Source: Bacillota bacterium (lineage in GTDB: Bacteria; Bacillota; UBA4882; UBA8346). From it: a stretch of 55,023 bases of DNA. Each line of letters begins with the position of its first letter. Within the stretch, counting starts at the first letter, position 1. A program made the position numbers and the translations under genes. Location of the stretch: NCBI GenBank assembly GCA_023394955.1, contig JAEWZY010000074.1, positions 1-55,023 on the forward strand. The letters run 5' to 3'. Below the pieces are notes generated by a model, which saw nothing but the letters and a program-made list of their open reading frames with translations, was not told the origin of the DNA and did not search any database. Positions 1 to 7,316 of this stretch are shown one piece after another.

Positions 1-44
1 ACCAAGGTGCCGTAGAGATCGAATATGACAGCCTTAAATTTCAT
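1..44 (-). CDS. HAD-superfamily hydrolase, N-terminus only (runs off the window)
   Basis: An ATG at 44-42 (minus strand) has a GGAG ribosome site 6-7 bases upstream and opens a frame reading MKFKAVIFDLYGTL to the window edge. The pattern hhhFDhxGTL is motif I of haloacid-dehalogenase phosphatases, whose first Asp is the nucleophile; here the second Asp of the usual DxD is Tyr (D-L-Y), as in dehalogenase- and phosphoglycolate-phosphatase-like members. Only 14 codons are visible, so the substrate cannot be guessed. It lies downstream of, and in the same direction as, the response regulator gene, about 200 bases away. Confidence 0.6.
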   Translation of the reverse strand, partial: MKFKAVIFDLYGTL

Positions 45-102
45 AAGTGACTCCGTTTATCCAATGTATGCAGCTTTAATCAAAAATCCCTGCTATATTG
101 TA

Positions 103-131
103 ATTTTACTTTATTTATTGAAATGAAGCAA
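103..131 (-). promoter_or_regulatory. Candidate sigma-A promoter for the HAD gene
   Basis: On the minus strand TTGCTT (131-126) and TAAAAT (108-103) are separated by exactly 17 bases, about 60 bases before the HAD start. The surroundings are AT-rich, so chance matches are common and the call is tentative. Confidence 0.3.
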
Positions 132-252
132 GGTAGAATTATATAATTATCGGAATTAACCGCCTTATAATTTGGGATTTTTAATTAGAATGAATCGTTC
201 ATGTATAGTTGTATCTATTTTTAGTTTTTTGCTTTTTTAGGTTTATAATTGG

Positions 253-945
253 TTAAGGTTGTTCGCTAAAAAAGGTGTCAAAAATGCCTAAATGTTTCAA
301 CTGAACAGCCACATCGCGAACGGAGCCAGCTTTGAACTTTTTAAGCACATTTCCTACATGAGTACGGAAGGTGGAAGCTTCGATATGTTTCATAGCCAGG
401 ATTTGACTTTTTGTTTTCCCTTCAGCACATAGTTTTAACAGTTCTAACTCGGTCGGTGTTAGTTTATAAACGATATTCAGAGTGGCAACTAAGGTCGCCC
501 GTTCGGATCGGAGAACCCGGAATTCCTCCCGGATCAGTCTGGCAATCTCCGGCCGAATAGTGGTCTGATCTTGAGCTGCTGCCCGGATAGCTGCTAAAGT
601 TTGAGTAGCCGAGGAATTTTTAATCAGATAGTCGACGGCGCCTGCTTCAAAAGCGGCAAATACCGTTTCTTCATCAGTCGATTCCGAAAATACCACCGAA
701 CGTATTTCCGGAGCTTTTACGGCCAGCGTTCGGATGACGTCAATCCCAGCCCGGGGTGTCTCCATCTCAACATCGATTAAGACCACATTAGGTTTTAGCG
801 TTAGGCCTTGCTCAACTGCTAAAGCTCCGCTTTCGACAGAGCCTACAATTTTCATATCCGGCTCATGATTTAAAACCATGGTTAAATATTCCCTAATTTG
901 AAGTAGATTATTGGCAATTAATACTCGGATCAGATTACTAATCAT
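253..945 (-). CDS. Atypical NarL/LuxR-family response regulator
   Basis: 230 residues: an N-terminal receiver domain (about 1-120) and a C-terminal LuxR-type helix-turn-helix (about 160-220; LTPTELELL...GKTKSQI...STFRTHVGNVLKKF). The phospho-acceptor Asp is visible (VVLIDVEM, D58) and the conserved Lys near the end of the receiver is K109 (YLIKN). Odd: the acidic pair that binds Mg2+ (normally ADD after the first strand) reads ANN, so ordinary phosphorylation may be weak or absent. TTG (957) and GTG (954) starts are in frame, but ATG 945 has a GGTGA site 5 bases upstream and is preferred. No histidine kinase is adjacent. It follows the GH30 gene in the same direction after 131 bases and could read through with it. 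Target genes are unknown. Confidence 0.8.
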   Translation of the reverse strand: MISNLIRVLIANNLLQIREYLTMVLNHEPDMKIVGSVESGALAVEQGLTLKPNVVLIDVEMETPRAGIDVIRTLAVKAPEIRSVVFSESTDEETVFAAFEAGAVDYLIKNSSATQTLAAIRAAAQDQTTIRPEIARLIREEFRVLRSERATLVATLNIVYKLTPTELELLKLCAEGKTKSQILAMKHIEASTFRTHVGNVLKKFKAGSVRDVAVQLKHLGIFDTFFSEQP

Positions 946-1076
946 CTTCTTCACCAACCTTCAAAAGCTATTTCGTGAAAATTCGTTGAAATCAGAAGCC
1001 AAACCGCTTGATCCGGGTTAGACCATGGAGAATATTGACTCGGCCCAGTTATTAATAATTTTAATGAAGTAAGAGT

Positions 1077-3821
1077 CTAGTCACTGTTTTTTTCATAATT
1101 TACAGAAGGGACTTCCCGGACTACTACATTATCAACATAATATTCCACTCCGGGCCCAGGACCTTCAGTATATAATTGTAACGTTTTTAAGGCGCCGGTT
1201 ACATTCAATTCGTATAAACCGCTAATACAGGTCCATTCCTCGTCGGAGATTGTCTTTGAGTCCACCCAAGTATAATTGTCGCCTCTGTCGTCGGTCCTTT
1301 TAATGTTTATTCGCCCGGCGTCGGCGGCTTTATTCTTCAGTTTGAACCAGGCGGAAACTTCGTATGTCAAACCGGGTTTCATCACGGAGATCAGGTCCTG
1401 GGCGACACCCTGCCAAGTTTCGGTCCGATCGGTAATTAGGAGGCTAGATGTTCCGGTATGAGAAGTTTCATTAGTGACCGTAATTTTGCTCGAGCCGCCA
1501 AAGTTGAACCATCCGGTAGTAGTCCCGCCTTCAAACCCCGGATTAATAAGCAATGAAGGTTCACTGCCCCAGCATAGTTTATCATCAATATAACCGGGCG
1601 CGGCTTCCCAATCGATCAGGCCATCCGGCTTGTGATTGAAAGAAAAATCGTTATCCTGCCGGTAAAAGCCCCCTTGAGTGGAGATTGATACCTGAAAATC
1701 AGCTTCTTGATTTGGTTCCAAAGATCCGGCATTGTTACTAAATCCTATTTCTAAGTAAAAGTTAACTTGGGGCGTAATGGCTTTCATTTTAACAAGTGAT
1801 CCGGTCACTATGGAACCTGGTATTGAACCGCCATTATACTCAAATTGTTGCGGCGCTTCGGAATCAAGCGTGTAGAAATAACGGAGCTTGACTTTTTCCA
1901 GGTTTACCGGGACAGTTCCGGTGTTCACAATTTTAAAATGTGGAGTAATTTGATTGGTGATAACGTCGACTGCCTTATTTTCCAGTTGAATCTTTATTTT
2001 ACCAGCCGGAGGTTTGCCGGGAGCTTTAAACTCCAACCAATTCAGCTTACAAGTGGCGCCTTGTTCCCAAGGTGTAAATACTATGTAAAAATCATTGACG
2101 CCTCTAACTTTTTCCACGGGAATCGATACGGTTTCCCAAACCGTTTTTTGCCGCGAGGCGGATTTTTTCCCGGATGCTGTAAAGGAGTACCTCCCAATCG
2201 TGGCGCCAAGGGTCGGACTATCCAATAATAGTTCCAATTTGCCCCGGCCATAAATGGCGATTCTTAAGTCACAAGTAGCGGGGCCATTATAGAAGTTATA
2301 ATTTTGATAGGATGTGAAAGCTGCTTTTTTATTAAAGATAATCGCTGAGCCGCCTTCATTACATCTTTCCAACTTGATCTTGGAATGGCCATCAAAATTT
2401 TCGGCCTCGATTGATGTCGAAATCTCTTTGAAACTTAACTCTCCGGGAAGTTCATTTTCAAGGGCGATAAAAGTGGTGATACTTCTCGCTTTTAATTGAG
2501 CCCGAAAGGAACTTTCAGAAACCGGAATTTTATCCAATTTGGCCAGATTTTCTTGTGCCGAGGTCCGGTAGGGAATAACCGCTTTAAATTTTGGAAATTC
2601 ATTTAAATGAAAATTAACAGTTTGCTCCGGCTCACCGCTGTTAATTGCCACAATGGCGAATTTTCCGCTGCGGTTATCTTTGTAAGCCGTTACAAAAACA
2701 TCGGTGGCCGGATTCGTATCGGTATCAATCCGGACATATCCGGGTCTGACGAAACGGCTGTAATTTCCAATAGTATAAAGACGCTTGAAGGTTTGGAATG
2801 TTTTAAAACTTGTATCCAGGTGAATCAGGGTTTCACCCGGCTTATAGGCAATCAGCCACCAGAAAAGCCAAGCGTTGACTTCCGTGATTGTAATGTGATC
2901 ATGAAGCAGTTTGGCATATTTAAGACCGTCAGCGATGCTGCCGTCATTAAAGCCGATATTGGAAACCTCGGTCTGCCAGATGGATTTGTTTTGGCTTTTG
3001 GCGACCGGAAACGGCTTTGCTTTAAAATCATAAGCGTGGGTCCCGATGATATCCGTTCCTTGACTGGCCTCGGGATCATTTAGGGTATCGATGGCATAAG
3101 CCTCGCTAAAGTTCATTTCCTCCGGTATTATTACTTTCGCGTTGACATTATCCTGTTTTAAGGTCGGGGTAAGGTAGTTTTTAATGAAGTCCCTGAATTG
3201 TGGGCCGGTCCAGAGGCAAGAGGAATATGGCGCTGCAAATCCAGGTTCATTGGCTAACGAGATTGCATGAATGTTGATATTATGATGTTCCTTGTAGCCC
3301 CGGACGTAATTCGACAGGTAGTCGGCAAAAGCCTGATATTTATCAAGACATAACTCTCCGCCTTTAATGACGCTGTTGTTGGTTTTCATCCAGGCCGGAG
3401 GGGACCAGACGGTGCTGACAAATTGTTTACAACCCCGTTTTTGAGCCTCATTCATCAGCCAGATCTGGTCCTCATCCCCGGCCCAGTTCCAAACTCCTTC
3501 CTGAGGTTCAATGCTTTGCGTGGGACCATCGATTGAATTGCCCCAATCGCCGCCGTCACCAATGATATTACGGACGATGCTCAACCCGATACCTTTGTCT
3601 TCCGAAAAGAGCAGATCGAGGATTAGCTCGCGTTCAGTGTCCGGGTAAGCCATTAGATTGGCTCCTTGATGAAAAGCTCCGGAACCTCCGAAACCATCGA
3701 TGGTTTGTTTCTCAATATTCCAATTAACTGTACAAGTAAAGGGCGTATTCGCCGGAATGACAACAGAGGTTTCTAGAATTACTATTAGAGATATCAAGAG
3801 AATAAACGTTCTAAATTTCAT
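1077..3821 (-). CDS. Secreted GH30 glycanase (xylanase-like) with CBM6-, CBM3- and CBM22-like modules
   Basis: 914 residues. A Sec signal peptide (1-24) is followed by a GH30-type (beta/alpha)8 plus beta-sandwich catalytic unit (about 30-455). The proposed acid/base is E192 (SLANEP) and the nucleophile E285 (IWQTEVSN), both at the usual GH30 positions. Next come a CBM6/35-like sandwich beginning SIEAENFD (about 466-600), a CBM3-like module (about 606-755) and a CBM22/CBM4-like module starting LINPGFEGG (about 758-905). Known: GH30 members of this length act on glucuronoxylan, arabinoxylan or beta-1,6-glucan; CBM3 binds cellulose and CBM6/22 bind xylan. Inferred: an extracellular hemicellulase anchoring to plant cell wall. 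The ATG has an AGGGG site upstream. It lies downstream of the sugar importer beyond a terminator-like hairpin, so it may be transcribed partly on its own. The substrate subclass is not settled. Confidence 0.85.
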   Translation of the reverse strand: MKFRTFILLISLIVILETSVVIPANTPFTCTVNWNIEKQTIDGFGGSGAFHQGANLMAYPDTERELILDLLFSEDKGIGLSIVRNIIGDGGDWGNSIDGPTQSIEPQEGVWNWAGDEDQIWLMNEAQKRGCKQFVSTVWSPPAWMKTNNSVIKGGELCLDKYQAFADYLSNYVRGYKEHHNINIHAISLANEPGFAAPYSSCLWTGPQFRDFIKNYLTPTLKQDNVNAKVIIPEEMNFSEAYAIDTLNDPEASQGTDIIGTHAYDFKAKPFPVAKSQNKSIWQTEVSNIGFNDGSIADGLKYAKLLHDHITITEVNAWLFWWLIAYKPGETLIHLDTSFKTFQTFKRLYTIGNYSRFVRPGYVRIDTDTNPATDVFVTAYKDNRSGKFAIVAINSGEPEQTVNFHLNEFPKFKAVIPYRTSAQENLAKLDKIPVSESSFRAQLKARSITTFIALENELPGELSFKEISTSIEAENFDGHSKIKLERCNEGGSAIIFNKKAAFTSYQNYNFYNGPATCDLRIAIYGRGKLELLLDSPTLGATIGRYSFTASGKKSASRQKTVWETVSIPVEKVRGVNDFYIVFTPWEQGATCKLNWLEFKAPGKPPAGKIKIQLENKAVDVITNQITPHFKIVNTGTVPVNLEKVKLRYFYTLDSEAPQQFEYNGGSIPGSIVTGSLVKMKAITPQVNFYLEIGFSNNAGSLEPNQEADFQVSISTQGGFYRQDNDFSFNHKPDGLIDWEAAPGYIDDKLCWGSEPSLLINPGFEGGTTTGWFNFGGSSKITVTNETSHTGTSSLLITDRTETWQGVAQDLISVMKPGLTYEVSAWFKLKNKAADAGRINIKRTDDRGDNYTWVDSKTISDEEWTCISGLYELNVTGALKTLQLYTEGPGPGVEYYVDNVVVREVPSVNYEKNSD

Positions 3822-3867
3822 ATTAATTAACCCCTATTCTTGATAAGTCATAATCTTCGATAATAAA

Positions 3868-3898
3868 AGCAAGGGTAGTTTCATTGAAATCCCTTGCT
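3868..3898 (-). terminator. Rho-independent terminator-like hairpin after the importer genes
   Basis: AGCAAGGG and CCCTTGCT form a perfect 8-bp stem around a 15-base loop. Read on the minus strand the hairpin is followed by TTTATTA. It lies 48 bases after the last permease gene and 47 before the GH30 start, so it could lower GH30 expression relative to the transporter. Confidence 0.6.
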
Positions 3899-3945
3899 GT
3901 CTAAACATTTGAAAATCTACTCCTAAGTAATTGTTTAAAAGTAAG

Positions 3946-4809
3946 TTAGCCTTTTAAAGCCCCGGCCAGAGTTCCCTTAAGAATCCAACGGTGGCCGATT
4001 ATATATAAAATAACAGTGGGTGCGGCGGCAATAATCGCAGCCGCTGAATACCTCGGCATATTATCTGTTCCGTAAGAGTTCATAAACGACGCTATGCGCA
4101 GCTGCATGGTAAATAGGTTCTGGTCGTTGAGCAAGATTAGGCTCAATAAGTAATCGCTCCAAGATCCCATGAACACAAGCAGGACGGCTAAAATGGTGGC
4201 CGGCTTGGCCAATGGCAGCATGATCCGGAAGAAGATACCAGCGTGCCCGGCGCCATCGATCCAGGCTGCTTCCGCCAGTTCACCGGGGAGGCCACGGAAG
4301 AATGACCGATAAATTATTGTCCAAAAAGGGATCCCAAAGGCGGTCATGGGCAAAAAGAGCCCTGGCAATGTATTGGTCAGATTTAAATTGTTACACAATT
4401 GATAAAGCGGAATCAAAACCATCTGTACTGGTACAAAGTAACCGGCCAGGATGGCGTAAAATATAACTTCCGTAAATTTACTCCGGTAACGGGCGAAGAT
4501 ATAGCCCCCCATTGCGGAAGCAGGAACTGTGCAAAAAACCGCGCCGATACAGACGATCAAAGTATTTAACAGGCCTTGGCCTATCTGGATGTTTTCCCAA
4601 GCAATCACAAAATTGGTCCAGCGGATTTGTTTGGGCCAGTTCCAAGGATTATAAGCGTATTCCAGTTGGGTCTTGAACACGAAACACCAAGGTAGTAGGA
4701 GGGGTAAAACTACTGCCAAAGCTAAAATTATTAAGATGATGGTAATCAAGACTTCGGGATATTTGTGACGGTTCCGGGAAGTCCCTTCTTCGAAGTAGAC
4801 ATCGTTCAT
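3946..4809 (-). CDS. CUT1-family sugar ABC transporter permease (MalG/UgpE-like)
   Basis: 287 residues, about six membrane spans, with the cytoplasmic EAA loop visible as EAAWIDGAGHAGIFFRIMLP, which docks to the ATPase. The protein belongs to the second permease type of carbohydrate uptake family 1. The gene overlaps the preceding permease by 4 bases (ATGA), a sign of translational coupling and a fixed heteromer. No ATPase gene is adjacent; CUT1 importers in Firmicutes commonly share one MsmX-type ATPase encoded elsewhere. Together with the binding protein it probably imports oligosaccharides released by the neighbouring GH30 enzyme. Confidence 0.92.
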   Translation of the reverse strand: MNDVYFEEGTSRNRHKYPEVLITIILIILALAVVLPLLLPWCFVFKTQLEYAYNPWNWPKQIRWTNFVIAWENIQIGQGLLNTLIVCIGAVFCTVPASAMGGYIFARYRSKFTEVIFYAILAGYFVPVQMVLIPLYQLCNNLNLTNTLPGLFLPMTAFGIPFWTIIYRSFFRGLPGELAEAAWIDGAGHAGIFFRIMLPLAKPATILAVLLVFMGSWSDYLLSLILLNDQNLFTMQLRIASFMNSYGTDNMPRYSAAAIIAAAPTVILYIIGHRWILKGTLAGALKG

Positions 4810-5744
4810 TTCGCGTCACCATCCTTTCCTTGCAACGAGAATTGGGTAAAGGCGAAGATAAATGCAAGCAAGAATACTATTACCCCGATGGCTGAGCCCC
4901 TGCCGTATTGCCAATTGACAAACCCTTGTTTATATAAGGTAATAACCAAAGTCGAAGAAGTATAGCCCGGTCCGCCACTGGTAAGCAGCCAGGGTAGATC
5001 AAATAGTTTCAAACTGCCGATGGTGCTGATGATGGCCAGGATACGGATGGGGTAGGAGACCATCGGTAATGCAATAAACCGGGCGTATTGCCACTTGTTG
5101 GCGCCATCCAACTCTGCCGCTTCACGGATCTCCATTGGGATTTGCTCGATATTGGCCATCAGATAAATAATGCCGAATCCAGTATAAGCCCAGGTAGCAA
5201 CGGCGAATATTGACCAGAAAACGATATTGATGTCTCCGAGGAAGTCTATTTTTCCTAACCAAGTCCAATTGAGCTTTTCCGAGATGGTGGCGATCACTCC
5301 GAATCTGGGCGCAAAAACGAACCGGCCGATCATGGCTGTGATCGCCGACGGCAGTATATTTGCCAGATAATAGACGGCGCGTAATGGACCCACTAGCCGG
5401 TTTTTATAAACGGTTAAAGTAAAGGCGATAAAAAAGGCAAGGGGGATCTGGATTACCACGCTCCAGAAAGACCATTTTAAAACGTTGATTAAACCGGTGA
5501 GGAACTCTTCATTTTTAAACAGCCGCAAGTAATTTTCAAACCCGATGAAAACAGTATCGCCCAGGCCAGTGGCGCGCATCATTGAGAGACGGAACGTCTC
5601 TTCGATCGGATAGTACATGAATATTGTAAGAAACGCCAAGGCGGGCAGGAGGAAGATACTCTTGAAGACAATGAGATTCCAGTCCCGTTTTTTTTGATAC
5701 TTAACATCATATGTTAAGGGGGTTACGTTGGCGTTGCTGTTCAT
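4806..5744 (-). CDS. CUT1-family sugar ABC transporter permease (MalF/UgpA-like)
   Basis: 312 residues with a cytosolic N-terminus, about six membrane spans and an EAA loop (EAAELDGANKWQYARFI). First permease subunit of the importer. The ATG is preceded by a good GGAGGTG site. It is separated from the binding-protein gene by 167 bases that hold two hairpins, and is fused by a 4-base overlap to the second permease. The function is inferred from the family and the locus; the actual sugar is not readable from the sequence. Confidence 0.92.
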   Translation of the reverse strand: MNSNANVTPLTYDVKYQKKRDWNLIVFKSIFLLPALAFLTIFMYYPIEETFRLSMMRATGLGDTVFIGFENYLRLFKNEEFLTGLINVLKWSFWSVVIQIPLAFFIAFTLTVYKNRLVGPLRAVYYLANILPSAITAMIGRFVFAPRFGVIATISEKLNWTWLGKIDFLGDINIVFWSIFAVATWAYTGFGIIYLMANIEQIPMEIREAAELDGANKWQYARFIALPMVSYPIRILAIISTIGSLKLFDLPWLLTSGGPGYTSSTLVITLYKQGFVNWQYGRGSAIGVIVFLLAFIFAFTQFSLQGKDGDAK

Positions 5745-5761
5745 CCGAACACCTCCATATA

Positions 5762-5826
5762 GTCGTCCACGTCAGCTACCGCTCGGCCCATATGAAATTA
5801 TGAAAATGGAGCTGCCGTGGCTCGAC
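5762..5826 (-). promoter_or_regulatory. Long inverted repeat directly upstream of the first permease
   Basis: Arms 5762-5777 and 5810-5826 share GTCG, CCACG and CAGCT blocks in inverted order, giving about 14 paired bases around a 32-base loop. It sits about 18 bases before the permease start and may influence ribosome access or mRNA stability. Confidence 0.5.
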
Positions 5827-5854
5827 AAACAACAAAACATTTTCTAGGTAGAAA

Positions 5855-5887
5855 GCGGGCGGAGACGTAAGGATGTCCCCGCTCCGC
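5855..5887 (-). promoter_or_regulatory. GC-rich hairpin between binding-protein and permease genes
   Basis: On the minus strand GCGGAGCGGGGAC pairs with GTCTCCGCCCGC (one bulged A, one G-U) around an 8-base loop, 25 bases after the binding-protein stop. Only TTTC follows, so termination would be partial. Such hairpins (as between malE and malF) typically keep the binding protein at higher level than the permeases. Confidence 0.6.
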
Positions 5888-5911
5888 AAACTGCATGGCT
5901 AAGATAAATTA

Positions 5912-7183
5912 TTACTTCTTAGCCGGTCCTAGATTTTCCTCCACTAACTCTTCATACTGTGTCAAAGCTTTTTTAACATCGCTTTGGGGCATGAAGAAGT
6001 TTTGGATGGTATCATTCAACGGGCTGGTTACCATCGGCGGTAAATCTTGATCCCACCAGAATTGAATTGCTTTAGCCTGACCGAATACTTCGGAAGCCAT
6101 ACCGGTCAAACGGGAGGGGGCCTTCACACCGGGCACGGAACAGATGCGACCGAGTTCGGCGGAGCAAGCTTCAACGCTCATGGCGTATTTCATGAAGCGA
6201 ACAACCGCGTCCTTCTTTTTGGCGGCCGCTTTAGTGACGGTGAAACCAATATCGACCATACCCATCATATCGCTGACTTTACCCTTGCCACCCTTCATCT
6301 CCGGGAAGGCGTAGAAGCCGATGGTCTGATCGGTAAAACTCTTACTGGCATATTGGGCACACATCCAGGAACCGGTGATATGCATGGCTGCTTTACCGGT
6401 AGCCATCAGCTGTTGAGCATCGCCGTACGCTTCACTCAAAGGTTTATCACCGAAGTAACCTTTCTTAACCCATTCCTGGTATTTTTGAGCGGCTTTAACG
6501 AATGCGTCGCTGTCAAAACGACTCTTTCGGGAAGCTGCGTCACTAAAAGCGGTTATCCCTCCGAAACGGTCGGTTAAGTACATGTATAATGCCAGCGGCG
6601 GCCATTTATCCCTTGCGCCGCAAGCGAAAGGTTGAATACCTTTGGCTTTGAGGACGTCAGCCACTTTTTCCAGCTCGTCAACGGTGGTTGGTACGCTAAG
6701 CCCGTTAGCTTTGAAAATACCTTCGTTGACGAAAACGCCGGCAACGGCAAAGAACGGAGCCACACCATAAATCTTCTTTTTCCAAGTCATAGCCTCGCGG
6801 GCAGCTACGCTACCCGGGATAGATTTCAATTCCTTGGTCATGTCGAGCAGCCGTCCGGCATCGGCATAACCGCCCATCACGGAACCGCCCCAGCCCTGAA
6901 AGATGTCGGGAAGGTCCTTGTTACTTGCCATGGCAACTTTTGTTTTGTCCATAAGTCCCGGATCGCCTAAAGCGACATAGTCCAGTTCAATGTCGGGGTT
7001 TTGAGCTTTGAAACCATTGACTACAGCCTTAATGTAAGCATGGGCCGGGTTGTCATTGGGAAGGTCACGGCCCCAGACGGTCAATTTGACCTTGCTGGCC
7101 GCGATACCCGGCATTGTTGAACCGACAAGTAAGACAGTTACCAAGAGTAAAGACACAAAAATTGATACTTTGGTTTTAATCAC
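5912..7183 (-). CDS. Sugar ABC transporter solute-binding protein (family 1, UgpB/MalE-like)
   Basis: 423 residues: signal peptide 1-29 ending IAASK, then a periplasmic-binding fold typical of CUT1 receptors (KLTVWGRDL near the start; ITGSWM motif mid-protein). Seen: no Cys lies near the signal cleavage site, so it is not a lipoprotein, unusual for a monoderm Firmicute. The start is GTG with a very strong AGGGAGGTG site 8 bases upstream. The 133-base gap to the upstream glycosidase gene contains a second SD-like AAAGGAGGTGG (about 7258-7268) with no frame behind it. Role: captures the oligosaccharide for the two permeases downstream. The ligand is unknown; xylo-oligosaccharide is a guess from the GH30 neighbour. 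Confidence 0.9.
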   Translation of the reverse strand: MIKTKVSIFVSLLLVTVLLVGSTMPGIAASKVKLTVWGRDLPNDNPAHAYIKAVVNGFKAQNPDIELDYVALGDPGLMDKTKVAMASNKDLPDIFQGWGGSVMGGYADAGRLLDMTKELKSIPGSVAAREAMTWKKKIYGVAPFFAVAGVFVNEGIFKANGLSVPTTVDELEKVADVLKAKGIQPFACGARDKWPPLALYMYLTDRFGGITAFSDAASRKSRFDSDAFVKAAQKYQEWVKKGYFGDKPLSEAYGDAQQLMATGKAAMHITGSWMCAQYASKSFTDQTIGFYAFPEMKGGKGKVSDMMGMVDIGFTVTKAAAKKKDAVVRFMKYAMSVEACSAELGRICSVPGVKAPSRLTGMASEVFGQAKAIQFWWDQDLPPMVTSPLNDTIQNFFMPQSDVKKALTQYEELVEENLGPAKK

Positions 7184-7316
7184 TTAAACAACACCTCCCT
7201 TAAAATAAAAGACAGTCCACAGAGAAACTTTTATTGTAAAATTTATACGCTCCCAGACCACCTCCTTTTTAAAAAATTTCTTTTGATGAAGATAATTCGA
7301 GTTGCCAAACTAAAAA

